Counted from the first letter of the stretch, positions 47,669-61,100 are shown. The stretch is DNA of 64,000 nt from Musa acuminata AAA Group (GCF_036884655.1 NC_088348.1:25053501-25117500), one strand, 5' to 3'. Notes: generated from the letters alone by a model not told the origin. Made by a program: numbers and translations.

Positions 47669-49299
47669 TGTTGAATCTCATATTTTGATGATGAAACCAA
47701 TCAATAAGTGTTTATGTTTTAATCTGTATTTTAAGTGACACAGGATGCTTCGATTAAGATGAGACAATTAAAGCAAGAAAAGTCATGTTGGGCCAAAGGA
47801 ACATGTTAGAAGATTGGATGTCGGGCCGATGGATCGGTTGACGTATCGATAGAAGGCTTCGGGCCGTGGATTCGAGCATCGGGCCAAGAAGAGCGGATAT
47901 TATGCCAAGGATATTGGAGTTGGGAAGTCAACTAGCCGATTGGGCATTAGGTCGTAAAATAGGACGATGCGTTGAAGAATCGGACGAAGCGTCGAGGGAT
48001 GAATGACATACCGGACAACTTGATTAATGCTTAGTATTAATTGTCTAGATCGAAGTGTGTTTTTACATGTGCAGGATTAATTACGATAGCAAGGCATAAA
48101 GCAAAATGAAGTCCCGGAGTCAAGGACGTGATTACGTTGGGAGTTCGAGAGTTCGTCGGAAGTCCGGACGTTCGTCGAAAGTTCTGGAGGAACCAACCGA
48201 GAAGACTCGGATCTTGCCAGAGAAACTCGTCGGAACTCGCCAAGAAGATCATCGTAAAGTCCAGGAGCTTGCTAGGAGTCTACCGGAACATTGCCGAGAG
48301 ATCGTCGAAAGAATAGACATAGGGACTTGTTTAGCTTAGCAAATTCTTAGGATTTCGTAGTTAGCACGTAATTGGGCTTGGATTTGGGCCAACCCAATTA
48401 GGGGTCAGCTAGGCCCATGTAATAACTGTGTTGAGCCCAATAAGAGGCCCAAACAGTGCCCCAAGAAGTCTCACCGTCATGGCATAGTCTTCGAGACTAT
48501 GTCAGGCGATGATACCGCTAGTCTGGGCGGTTGTACCGCCCATGGCAGGGTGCCATGCGGTGGTACCGCCCAACACTACCCCCCAAGCGGTGGTACCGCC
48601 AAACCTGGGCGGTGGTATCGCCCAGGATAGTCTCAGTGTCAACTGACACTAGGCGATGGTACCACCCAGGATAGTGTCAGTGTCAACTGACACTGGGCGG
48701 TGGTACCGCCCAACGCAGGCGGTAGTACCGCCCGTGCTCGGGGAACCCCGGATGGGAAAGTTTTAGGCTCCAAGTTTGAATCAACTTGAAGCCTATAAAT
48801 ACCCCTCTCATCCCTGGTTAAAGCACACAAGCATAGAGAGTCTAAAAGAAAAGAAACGTTACTGTAATCTCTTTAGAAATTCCCTCCTCCAAGTCTAAGT
48901 GTTAGAATTGTGTTTAGAGAAGAGAGTGAGTGCTTGTAAGGGTTATCTCCTAAACCCGTGAAAATAAGAAGAGGGGTGTAAAAGGTGATTGACCTTCGCC
49001 TATTGAAGGACGGCCTCTAGTGGACGCCAATAACCTCATCGGAGGAGGAAGCCAAAAGTGGATGTAGGTCACGTTGACCGAACCACTCTAAAACTGTCGT
49101 GTTCTCTAGTTTGCATTTTATTCTTGCTATTACCTTACTGCAAACCTCTTTAAGTGCTTACTGCCTTCAATTCTTTTACGTACGTTTTCAAGCTATCTTT
49201 ATGAAACCGATTTTATCAAAACGAAACATTTTTAAAGACGTGATTCTACCGCTACACTAATTCACCCCTCCCTCTTAGTGCCGTCTCTTGATCCTAACA
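47669..49299 (+). mobile_element. Element B, 3' LTR
   Basis: A 1.63-kb LTR starting tgttgaatctca and ending 'gatcctaaca'. It is highly similar to 42761-44411, with small indels mostly in the GC-rich block (48500-48750). It has a TATA box (tataaatacc, 48795). The right flank ttacg differs from the left flank ttatg by one base, consistent with a 5-bp target site duplication. Confidence 0.92.
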
Positions 49300-49793
49300 T
49301 TACGTAGTTATGTTGAATTCCTCAAAAAAATATTTCACTATGAGGTATAAAGTAAAAAAAATAATTATCATGGTGAAGATTATTATATTGATAAACATTT
49401 TTAAAAGTTGTAATTGTATTTAAATTAGTTGGCAAAGTCATAATTAAATTAAAACTTTAAACTAGGGTTTTGTTCCTATAAATATATCTTGAGTCTTAGA
49501 GTTTTAGTAAAAAAAAAAAAAGTTAAATACTTGGTTGCTTCTAAAGGTAATGAGCTTTATATAAGAGGTTTTAAAAGATTTTGAGTTTTATATAAGAGGT
49601 TTTAAAAGGGAGTCATACTCAAGTGAGAATAACTCATAGCCTTATAATTAATCTCACATAACGAGGAATTTATTTATTTTTTTCAAAATTTATGGAATCA
49701 TATTAATCTTATGTCAACTTTCTAATATGCCTTTCAACTTATTGATCTTTAGGTATTTTTTTAGTTTTGAAATTTTTCTCTCTTTCTTCAACA
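49300..49793 (+). mobile_element. Element E, 3' end and 3' LTR
   Basis: The first 90 bases carry the end of the element E internal region, and an LTR copy runs from about 49390 to 49793, matching 40784-41236. Within it the 27-base phrase 'gagctttatataagaggttttaaaag' is doubled (about 49550-49608). Element B separates this part from the rest of element E. Confidence 0.75.
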
Positions 49794-50660
49794 AAATAAG
49801 GATCCTATTTTAGCATTACGAAAATAAGGACACGACTAAAAAAAAAGATATTATTTTTTAAAAAAATATATGTATACATATATGTCAAACTATATGTTGA
49901 ATTCAAAATATTTAAGATGATTTTTTGAGTAAAATCTCAAGTTTTTATTTTTATTTCGAATAGCACCCCTTATTTTCAAAATATTAAAAAATCTTTTTTC
50001 AGAAATCAATCAAACCGATCCAATCGATATATCATAGAGTTTTTGAATCAGATCATAGTGTTTTTGGTTCAATCGACTGAGTTACAATGTTTTTTTAATG
50101 AGATGATAATAATTTTTATTCCTAAACTAAAACGGTAGAGCTCAGTTTTAGTTAATTCAAAGTCTAAAAACTATTAATTATTAATCTTATTATCTATTAA
50201 GGTTTCATAAAACATATTCTTTAAGAGTTGTTATGCGATCTTGAATGAAATTTATGAGTCTTTTGATATATTCCAAAATAAAAGGATGAAAACTTCTTAT
50301 TTTTTTTTATACAACCTTAAATCCAGGCCTTTAATTTTTAAAATTCTTATAATATTTATTTTATTTATCAAAAAGAATGATTTTACAAACTATGATAAAA
50401 AAATTATTTTTCTACATTATCTTAAATTCACGTCTAAATATTTTATAAAAACCTTTTTATATTTAAAATCATTTTGTATGAAAAAAAATGGAATTATCCT
50501 ATTACAATATTTTTCAATGAAGTTGCAATATTTTATTATTATAACTCCATTAAAAAAATACTATAATTCTATTAAAGAAGAGGGGAATGAAAGGTGAAAA
50601 ATTCAAATTCCAAGTGTTTTTAACGATAAATTCGTAAAAACCCAACTTTGGGAGAATACG
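49794..50660. other. Intergenic, upstream of the PTI1-like gene
   Basis: AT-rich sequence. The plus-strand open frame at 50241-50597 is Lys/Phe/Ile-rich low-complexity translation without a recognisable domain. No mobile element is identified. Confidence 0.4.
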
Positions 50661-50846
50661 TATAAATTTTTGCGACGAAAGGTTGAGCGTGCTGCTCCGG
50701 CCTTCCTTCGCGGGTATAAGTTCGGCTCCTCCGCCACTCGCCCTCCTCTCTCCATCTCTTCGTTTCTTTCTTCCCACATCTCTCGAAAACCCTAACCCTA
50801 GGGGCGGAGACGGGCTTCCTCCTCCCCTTCGGCACCCGGAATTCAG
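50661..50846 (+). promoter_or_regulatory. PTI1-like core promoter and untranslated exon 1
   Basis: A TATA-like tataaattt at 50661-50669 is followed by GC- and CT-rich leader sequence (ctctctccatctcttcg). A donor site lies after 'ggaattcag' at 50846 (gtgaga). Base composition changes sharply here from AT-rich intergenic to GC-rich leader, as at plant gene starts. The true transcription start, near 50695, is inferred. Confidence 0.55.
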
Positions 50847-52190
50847 GTGAGAGAGCCCTTCTCTTGTTCCCTGATCTCTTGCTCTCTTTCTGTCTATTCT
50901 TTCATCAGGTCGTGCCGATCCCGGCATGCGCGAATTCTTTGTACCCATCCGGTTTTTCTGCTCGAACTTTTCTCCTTTCGTTCGCGTTAAGTCGCCGGTT
51001 GCGGGCGATTCGAGCTTTGGGAATATCGTGGCAAAGCGGAACGAGTTTGTGCGGATTTAGTGGCGTTCGTTTCTGTCCTCCTTGCCAAATTCCCGTTGTT
51101 TCGGTCTTTTCATTGGGTTGCTTCAGCGTTCGGGTCGGCAAGTCGATACCTTTTGATGTTTATTTTCGTTTTTCTGGATCTGGCTGATTTTCCCCCCTTT
51201 ATTGGAGGATTTCAGCATGGGTTTCAGTTGGATTCTGGTTGGTTGCTGAAGTCCAACACGGAACGTTATTCGTGTAAGCCATAATTGTTTTGAAAGCGAT
51301 TGATTGCAATTTCACCATTGTTTTCTGTACTCTGCGTGTGTAAGCCATAATTGTTTTGAAAGCGATTGATTGCAAATTCACCATTGTTTTCTGTACTCTC
51401 TCTCTCTCTCTCTCTCTATGTGTGTGTGTGTGTGTGTGTTCTCCGATTTTGGTTGTTGCGCTCCTCGTGTTTGATGTGGGGGGGGTGGGGGACATGTTAT
51501 GATTGTCATCTGAAAATTGAGGCCCTTTCGTTTTCCTTATGCAACATCCTGTCCTTGCCATTTGAAAAGAATTAGGTTGGTTTTGGTGTATTCACTTGGT
51601 TCTTGACCCCATTTCCTCTATCCCTAGAGCAATGGCACGCTTCTGTTTTCCTGACAAATGGCTGTTATCAGAATCAAGTAGGAGACTGGGTGCTCATTGT
51701 AACTGGTCATATGCTTGTTAATGACATGGCATGTTAGCTGGTTTGTTTCATCGATACGATCGTATTGCAGTGGCTTATCTTGTTCTACTATTAGTTCTTT
51801 TGTAGCACAAATCAAGGTTGAATAATGTGCTTTTCTAATGTGCAGATGTTTCTGTTATTTATCAATCTGGACATGGTAATGCGGCTAATGTATCTGTAGG
51901 TAGAACACTTGTACTTGAAACTAATATCTTTTCGAATTTGTTTTACATGTAGTAATCCAGTGGTTTACTTGTTTTCGATGTATATTAACTACAGATGTTT
52001 GTTCCGAGACCTCTTCTCAATTTTTGTCCTTTTTCTGCATTGAAGGACAATTTTTTTACTTGATATGGTCTCAGCGCCATGGTTTACTAAGCATCTCCAT
52101 TGTTAACAAAGCATATAACTTACATTTATGATAAGCATATAGCTTTGTTATGTTAAGGTACATGTTCTACGTAGAAGAGGCTATCAGAAG
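50847..52190 (+). other. 5' UTR intron with duplication and (TC)n(TG)n tract
   Basis: About 1.3 kb. A 66-bp segment starting 'gtgtaagccataattg' occurs twice in tandem (51272-51337 and 51338-51397). It is followed by a TC repeat passing into TG (51396-51439). The acceptor is near 52180-52188; the exact site is not settled because several AG dinucleotides lie close to the start codon. Confidence 0.6.
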
Positions 52191-55100
52191 ATGGGTCATA
52201 TGAGACGTTGGCTGTGCTGTTCTTGTCATTTGGATGAGTCTTATCATGCTTATGAGAATGAATACAAGAAGAGCCCTACAAATGCTACAGATGGTATGTT
52301 GTTTGCACTTCTGTTCACATATTAGATCTTTTTAATTCTTTTATTTAATTTGATATGTATATTCTACTGCATGCGGTATGTTGATGTGCTTGAGTAAAAA
52401 AGAGAGGGACAGTTTTAGGGTCTCTATTATCCTTCGGAATTGGGGTCCTTTTTGAGCTCTAAGCTCCACTTCTTGGTTTCTGACAATTTGTATTAGGAGG
52501 ATGAAGAATAACATTGATTTGGTTTTGAAGGATGAAAATACAGAAGCTTGTTCAGAGTCAACAAGCAATAGAAGATACAGAAAATTATAAGTTTGTGTAT
52601 CCAGAAGGGGTGGCTCTTCATGTTTTCTTTTCATAAAAAAAATCTTATATAGTTTATCTTTTCATAAGGGGTGGCTCTTTCTTCCTACCCAATCCTTTAT
52701 CTTGTAAACTGCAGCAAACAGTCTCTTTCACTTATATAGTTCAAACTTTAAATACAATAAGGAAAGATATTCAGGTGGCTACCATCTTTTGGTATGTAAC
52801 TTGGATGTTTGCTCAAGCTTATAAAATATAAGTTCTTATATAATGCTTGCAACAGGCAAGTAAACTTATCAGTGTGTGCCCTATTAGACAGTCTACGACA
52901 ATAACACCAAACATTCGGCCTACTGAGACTATTGATTCTCAAAACCAGATATGTGTCACAAATTCATAAATTCGAGCAAACTAGTTTTCATCTAAATTGA
53001 CTTGCTTATATATAGATCACACTATGTTTCAAACTTGAGCTTTAGATCATGTTTTCATAGCTGAGTATGAGCTTCTTGATCTTTTAATTAGATCTGGATT
53101 TATCTTTGAATTGAAAATTAGTTGGTAGATCTTTAGTAGATCAGTTTGCTCCTTCTGCTTATAAATTAATTTTTAAGGTGAATTACTTGAAGATAGCATC
53201 AGATTTTTTCAACCAAAGAGGTGATGGCTTTAGTAAACCCTGATTGGTACTGGCCAAAGTTTGAAACCATGCTTGGGTAAGAACTAGTGGCATCAAGGTT
53301 CATCATCTCGTGCTGACGGAGGTGCTGATTCTGGCCTGAACCGATACTTACTGGTCGGTACCTGCGTACCATATGTGGGTACATTGGTACATATACCTGG
53401 TTTTCATGAAAATTGTCATAAAATGGCTGAAAATACCTAAAAATAAAAATTAAGTAATTTTAATTAAACCCCTTTAATCCTAATTTAATGTAATTTTAAT
53501 TAAAGTAAGTAATAAATTAAGTAAATTTGTTACTTTATAATTTCATGATTTCATCAAATTAAGCAATAAGCAAAAACAACTTGCACGTACCTGCTTCTAC
53601 CACAAAAATAAATAGTGGAACTCCATAATTGGTGGATTGGGATCCTTAATCCTATGAATTTGTATATCAATATGATACTTTTGTCGAACCTAATTTTGAA
53701 GCTTCTCCCATGACATAATTTACTAGTAAACGGTATATCGTTGATGCATCAACATGATAATAGTTGTTACCTGATCATCATAAACGATATGTGTTCGATG
53801 AGCCTCTTGAGGCAAGTACGACTATGATAGATAAGGTGGGAAGGTTGGAGTACACTGGAACTTCTACTGTCGCCATTGACCTATTGCTTTATATCATAAG
53901 AACAATCAGTCTTGGAAAAAAAAAGACCAACTATTATCGTGCTTCTATTGGCCATAGGATCCTCCGACTACAAATACGACGAGCTCCTATCTTTACATCA
54001 TAGAGGCGCCATCACATCACATCTTCTATTTACATCCTATACGCTATGGGTGGATCCTTGAGTTTTGTGATCTGTATCTTGGATAGTATACGTAAAATGA
54101 TGCTCCTCTGTCCATGCTCCACCCTGAGGCTGAGTAAACGGAATCATTGACACCGTTGTCAACGTTGTCGATGCCATTGTTGGTCGAGGCATTGTCGTTG
54201 ACATCGTCATTATCTCTACAGATTGCTTGAAGCACTACTATGATGGAGGTGTCTCATCATCAAACTGAAATTATTGCTTGTCAATTCTTTCCAAGGGTTC
54301 GATTAATGCTACTATTTTCCCCTTTGCCTTCGGACTTTAAGCTAACGACTATGATTGTTGAGTGCTATGATCGTAACTAGACTGACTCGAGGTTGTTTGG
54401 TCGCCATTTCTGACTAAGGGGATGTTTCTCTTAGGAGGTTGTATGGTCCCCTTTGCCTTCGGACTTTGAGCTAACGATTATGATTGTTGGGTGCTATGAT
54501 CGTGACTAGGCTGACTCGAGGTTGTTTGGTCGCCATTTCTGACTAAGGGGATGTTTCTCTTAGGATGTTGTTCCTCTTCTTCTATATAGTCATTTATAAA
54601 ACGAGATGGGTATGGGGTCTCTTGTCTCATCAAGCAAAGGATCTCCTAGGTTCGCTATTGCATCGGCCCATTCTAACGTTGGTTAAGAATCTTCATTGTA
54701 GAAATAGAGGTCAAAAGGATTCCTCATATGGATCGTAGATCAATTCTTGTGTAGCCCGCCTATATTGTTTATGTTGTTTGGCCTACTTTTGAGTTGTATA
54801 AACTTTTGTCGGTTTATTGGAAATGTCTTCCGACCTCGAGTGAAACCTTGGTGTACTTTGTGAGATAGGGATACCCACCAGCTAAATGTTGCTTGAAATG
54901 AGTTATTCCTCCACCCGAACTGATGTAGTCACAATAGATACATTGGCAATGATGACTATTCTTCAAACTACGAGCATGGTCCTAACCCTTATCACCCAAT
55001 TGTTGTTTTGGGGTCATTTTACTATGAAGATTTATCGATTAGCAAGTCGTGAACTTGTGATTATGCATGATCACTCGAGTAAGGACCCTAATTTGGTCTA

Positions 55101-58100
55101 AAGTAACAAAATAACATTGACTCTTATTAGAGTCATTAGACTATAATCATAATATTAAATACAAGAAGTGAACTTTAATGAAATATTAAATTCATAATAA
55201 AATAACTTATATAAGTGTAATTAGTCTTAATTACCCCAAGTTGGGCCTATAAAAACTTAAGAAAAAAACACTAATCATATATTAGGAAGATGTGATTGGA
55301 CCTAATTACCTCAAAGTGGTTTAAAAGTAACAAAATAACACTAATTGACTCTAATTAAACATTAATCATATGTAAATACATAAGAAGAAGCCTAATTGGG
55401 TCTTAAGGTATGAAAAATGATAATAGAATAATCTAAGTACACTTTATTCATGTTAAATACAAGAAATAAACTTTAAAGAAAAACCAAATTCATAATGAAA
55501 CAACTAATGATAGGCTGTAATTAGGTCTAATTACCCTAAATTGGACTTAAAAATTAGCTAATGACCCTAATTGTGCTTAAACTTAAGAGAAACACATGAT
55601 TAGACCTAATTACCCTAAATTAACCATAAAGTAACAAAATAACACCAATTGACTCTAATTAGAATTGATCATCATATTAAATAAATACATGAGAAGAATC
55701 TTAATTGAGTCTTAAGGTACGAAAAATGATAATACCATCATCTAATTGCACTTTACTCATACTGAATACAAGAAATGAACTTTAAACAAAAACTAAATTT
55801 ATAATGAAACAACTAATTACAAGTTGTAATAAGGCCTAATTACCCCCAAATTGGACCTAAAAATTAGCTATTGACCCTAATGAAACATACTAATCATTAT
55901 GTTAGGAAGATGTTATTAGGCCTAATTACCCCAAATTTACCTTAAAAGTAAGATAATTGACCTAATTGAATATATCTTTTGAAGAGTGACAACTAATCAC
56001 CCTTAACATGCTGTGATTAGGCCTAATTACCCCTGAATTGGCCCTAAAAATAAGGGAATGACCGTAATTGTGCATAAACTAAATAGAATCACACTAATAA
56101 CCTTTTCTAGCTGTGATTAAGCAAAGTTGGCTCTAATATTAAGACAAATGCACTAATCAACCATAATTATTCATAATAAGACAATAATTTGGATCTAATT
56201 GGACTGTATCGGGTGGTATGGTGAACCTTGAGTGGCTTAGTAGGAATATTATAATTTACATTATGCCTCTAGGCCATTTATTGACTGAGTTGGCAATGTT
56301 CCCTCTGCATGCTTCTTGTAGTGTATCATCTAGAATTCCTGACCTTGTATTTTCTATCAATTCTTGTGGTCACTGGGATTAAAAATTTCAATTACCTGCT
56401 TGTCGTTCTCATAATTCAGATAACTAAGTTCATAGCCTCCCACGTGATATGCTATTCACTTGTTTCTCTCTTTATGCTAAGTTACTTTAGATGCAGCATC
56501 AGAGTATTCTGGAAAGATGGTGCTATACTAAACTTGGGCTGCTTCTAGTGCTGCATTTTTTGATATTTTGCTATTTTTCAGTCTGCTATAGCTTTATCAT
56601 CATCTGAGTTCTTTTTTTCCTTCTATTGCTCCAGGACCACACAGAGGTTCGAAGTATTCTGCTGCTCCCAAAAGTGAAACTGCAAAGGCACCACTTCCTA
56701 TTGAGGTGCCTGCACTGTCTTTAGAGGAATTGAAAGAGACGACTGACAATTTTGGTTCAAAGTCTTTGGTTGGTGAAGGATCATATGGAAGGGTGTACTT
56801 TGCAGTTCTAAACAATGGTAAACAGATTGCTGTAAAGAAACTTGATACTTCATCAGAGGACAACTCCACTGAATTTTTGACTCAGGTTTTTTATGCACAT
56901 TCAATAAATATTTTTTTTAACTAATTTGGACATGCAGGTTGACACCTAGATGTCTGTTAAATAATCAGTGATGAATCAGATTATTAACCACACTCTTTTT
57001 TTCTCACATTAGGTCTCTATGGTATCGCGGTTGAAACATGAAAACTTTGTTGAAATTCTGGGTTATTGTGTAGAAGGAAATATGCGCTTGTTGGGTTATG
57101 AATTTGCAACAATGGGCTCTTTACATGATGTTTTGCATGGTATGTAATGTGTCTACCACTTTCTTAAGACTGATTCTTTTTCGGTACCTTCTTTATATTA
57201 TCTGGGCTGGTCTTTTATATGAGTCTGAGAATCCAATGTATTTTAAAACCACAGGCAGAAAGGGAGTTCAAGGTGCACAACCTGGTCCAGTGCTGGACTG
57301 GATGCAACGTGTGAGAATAGCTGTTGATGCAGCAAAGGGGCTAGAATATCTTCATGAGAAGGTCCGGCCATCTATAGTACATCGCGATATTAGATCAAGT
57401 AATGTCCTTCTGTTCGAGGATTTTAGAGCAAAAATTGCAGATTTTAACCTTTCAAATCAGGCTCCCGATATGGCTGCTCGTCTTCATTCTACTCGAGTCT
57501 TGGGAACTTTTGGTTATCATGCACCAGAGTAATTACTTGCCTGGATACTCTCTGCAGTTGTTTTCTATGTAACTATAGATCAAAACTGGTTTAATCATTT
57601 TAACTATAGTTGTGTATATAGTCTCAGTAATCTAGGTTTACTCCTTTTATAACAGTAATTATGTCCTACTGATTTAAATCTGGCAAATGCTGGTTTCTAA
57701 TGAGGCTGTTGTGTGCACATTTGCTGTTCTTTTTATCATCAAGCATCTGAAACTATGAAGATGATGGTTTCATGAATGTCTTTCTTATTATTGCTACAGA
57801 CTTTTGAATCATGCATGACTCCATTAGTAAAAGAAGACTTTAGAAGGATATCTGAGTTCAAGTGGAACTTTTGATTGGTTGCTTCCACCTAAAGAAGGAA
57901 TTCAGAGAGACATCCGCGTTTGATAGGAAAATTTGACAGGTTGCTACCACCATGGTGGATTGGTTTTGTTATGGATAACTACTTGATCATGTTTGTTCAA
58001 TCCTTTTGAATGGTTGCTGAGAGAGAGGATACTTGTGATTTCTTAGATGTGTAATTAGATGCAGTACCTGAATAAGTTGTGGCAGAGATGTTTAAGAAAC

Positions 58101-61100
58101 AACCTTGATTTTTAATTCCTCCATGATGGAGAGATGATTAACGGATAGCTATGCATGAGAGTGCAATTGTGCTCTCTGATTTTTATTTCCTCCATCTAGT
58201 TCATTTTAGATGTAGTAGTTGACAACTCAAAAGGAACACCCTCAAAAGATTGAACTTTGTGGAAGCACTAGACTAGCTTGTCTTTGTTCTTTTTTTCATT
58301 TTGCAGTGACCATTATGAAATACTGATTATTGCTACAAGAAAATGCTTCTTTTTTTTTTTTTCAATTTTTTCAGATAGCAAATGCAATAAGTTCTGTTGT
58401 TGGTAGACAGATCTAGAACGGCAAAACATAGCCACCAAAGTAAATTACTACAGAAATTCAGTTGTATTCTTGATATTGTAGAAAACTGTGTCATCTCCAC
58501 TTCTCCCTCAGAATTATCTGTGCAATATTATGCAGGTATGCTATGACGGGCCAACTGACACAAAAGAGTGATGTATATAGCTTTGGGGTTGTTCTTTTAG
58601 AGCTGCTGACTGGCAGGAAACCTGTTGATCATACAATGCCCAGAGGACAGCAGAGTCTGGTTACTTGGGTAAGCTTTTACTATGTGGTTGAGACTTCAGA
58701 GCATATATTCAGTCGATTTATGGATAGTCTTATGCTCAAGTGTAAGAAAAGAGCTTATATGAAAAACAATGAAAAGGAGCTTATTGGTTAGACCCCATCC
58801 ACATCCATACAGATAGATTGCATGAAAAAAAGAATAAATTAACAAAGGAGGTTGTTGAGTGAAAAATTATTTCCTGTCTCTATTTCACATGAATTGGTTT
58901 GACTCCGTCCAACTTGGAATATTGCATCTACCATAAGACATGGCTACAGAACTAAAATAGTCAATAAGATCTCAAATTATTCATGTTCACCATCTTAAAT
59001 AACTAAATCTAGATCCTTGTACAATTTGTATGGATCCTGGGTCACTGGACAGTTACTGATCACATTTGTTATCTCATGCTTTAGTGTCATTTTCTCAGAA
59101 TTTTTAGCAATTTTGAGTTGCAACTACCTACATTTAGTTTCTTTTGTTCTCACCTGAATATCCCTACTGCATCAGGCAGGAACTTCTAGTTCTTCTAGTA
59201 TATTGGTAGCCATTTTAGAGAAGTCAATAAATCATCAAAGCATATACCAAGAACTCTTTTGAAGTTTGAGCAAGCTCTTCTTTTGGAGTGGAAAACTTTT
59301 GAAGTTCTTTTTTGATGATTCACTCAGTATTGCTTTTGTATGATGCTCCTTGAGTTTACCAGTGATTTTGCCTTTAAGACAGCTCCATAGTGGGAAGAAA
59401 TTTATGCAACCAATCCTGAATAGTTAGGAACTCCAATTAGTCATTGCAGATATACAAGAGAGAGAAGTTAGGCATGGGATCTACTATCACATTCAAAATT
59501 CACCAATATTTTTTCATAAATATGTATCTTTCTTAGCCTAATTGACAAATAACAAAATACAAATTATGGAAGAATTATTGTATTCTAAAAATAACTTGAA
59601 GATATCTATGGTGACTAATCAAATTAGATATATGTGACAGAAATAAGATTCCTAAATCTTATAAACAACTTGAATGAAGAACAGTAATTATTGACACATT
59701 TTAATGAGGTCAATATGTATCGTCTTGCTGAGTTGTATTGCTAAGAGAAGAGATGCAACAGACTGTAGGGTAGCATATCTCTCCGAGTTGAGATGAACTG
59801 AATTGGTTCAAATTTGAGGTGCCAAGGTGGACTGAACTGGGGTGTTCCAAAGAGGATGAGAAATGCCCTAAAATGATATCCCTAAAGAAAATGAGATGCC
59901 AAGAATGTGCCTAATGGGGTCCCCTCAAATCAGAACAGAGTTTGAGACAGGATTTTAAAAAAGTATGAAACCTATACCCAGAGGGAGAAAGATCAGGTCT
60001 TGTTACCAGTGCAAAATGTCTCCTTTTACAGCATTGAATTCCCATAAGCACCTGGCTGCTATTGTTCGTATCACATTGTTGAGGGCATTGTTTTATCTTA
60101 GTATTCAATGAAGATCTGGTAGCTGATGTGGCTGACATTTAAGATCCACCTCATTTATAATGTGATGAACCTTATTAGGCAGTTTGTTTCTTTGTGTTTG
60201 TGACATGTTATATTGTTATTGTATATTCCAAGTTTTACATCCTCATTGGTTGATCCACGGAGGTTTTTTCTACCCCATATTACATACCGAGCTTCCTAAT
60301 CTAGATATGACTTGTGACATATAACTTTGGCTAAATGAATTTGGCCAAATAGTTTACACGCAAAATCATCTAATAAAAAAATTACTTTTAATTTAAGTCA
60401 TAATAACTTAGAAAAATTATATACAGTTATTTTAGTTAAATTGAGAATATAATGATAATTGACACAAACCTAGATTTAACATGCCCAATCCTCAACAATA
60501 AGTTCCTAATTAATTTTGGTTTCCTCAACCACCTTCTCATGCTCATCCAATTGACTATCAACAGTCATTTTGATCATGTGATAGAGGTCTAATGGTTGAT
60601 GTTATAAATCATCCTTATGGTCCCATGTAATTCTAAAGGTAAATGGTTTTATATGGTTTCTTAGTATTAAAGCAAATATGCTATGTAGAATAGAGCTACT
60701 AAAGCAGGTGATTTAGAAAGGTCATCATGACAGGAGAGCTAACTCTTTTGTAAGAATGAAATGTTTCTTTGAAATCTCAAGGTTTTGAAACATCATGTTT
60801 TTTAATAGAAAAACACTTAAATAGAGAGCAGTCATTCTTGTAACATGCCTCCTTAACCCTTGGATGAGGCACTATAGGGGTGATAGGCCTGGCTTAAACA
60901 ACTTTTGCTTACATCACCACTCACAATTTTTTATGGATGATATTTTTTACTTATTGATCATGCACACACAGTATATAAATGTCCCAATGCCACGTCCCAA
61001 GTTAGTCATATGGATGACACAACTTTGTGTATGCAGTGTTTCTTGCATGTTTGTAGGCAAGCAGGCTAATTTTTGTGAGGCGTTTCATGCCACACAACCA

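Larger units (their letters stand above)
52294..56634 (+). other. PTI1-like intron 2 with repeat insertions
   Basis: The largest intron, 4.3 kb. About 53200-54900 looks like a decayed mobile element: it has palindrome-like 'ggtacc' phrases (53350-53395), low-complexity Asn/Asp-coding minus-strand sequence (54044-54235) and a tandem duplication. 55100-56150 is an AT-rich repeat array. No transposase can be identified with confidence. Confidence 0.55.

Noticed and set aside
50550..51187. Frames of 70-132 codons on both strands at the PTI1-like gene start
   Set aside because: They lie in the GC-rich untranslated leader and its intron; no motif is seen and the kinase frame starts downstream.
51199..51561. 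Minus-strand frame with two copies of a peptide containing KTMVNLQSIAFKTIMAYT
   Set aside because: The repeat is the translation of the 66-bp intron duplication plus the dinucleotide tract.
56600..56904. Minus-strand frames opposite kinase exon 3
   Set aside because: They are antisense shadows of a well-supported exon.
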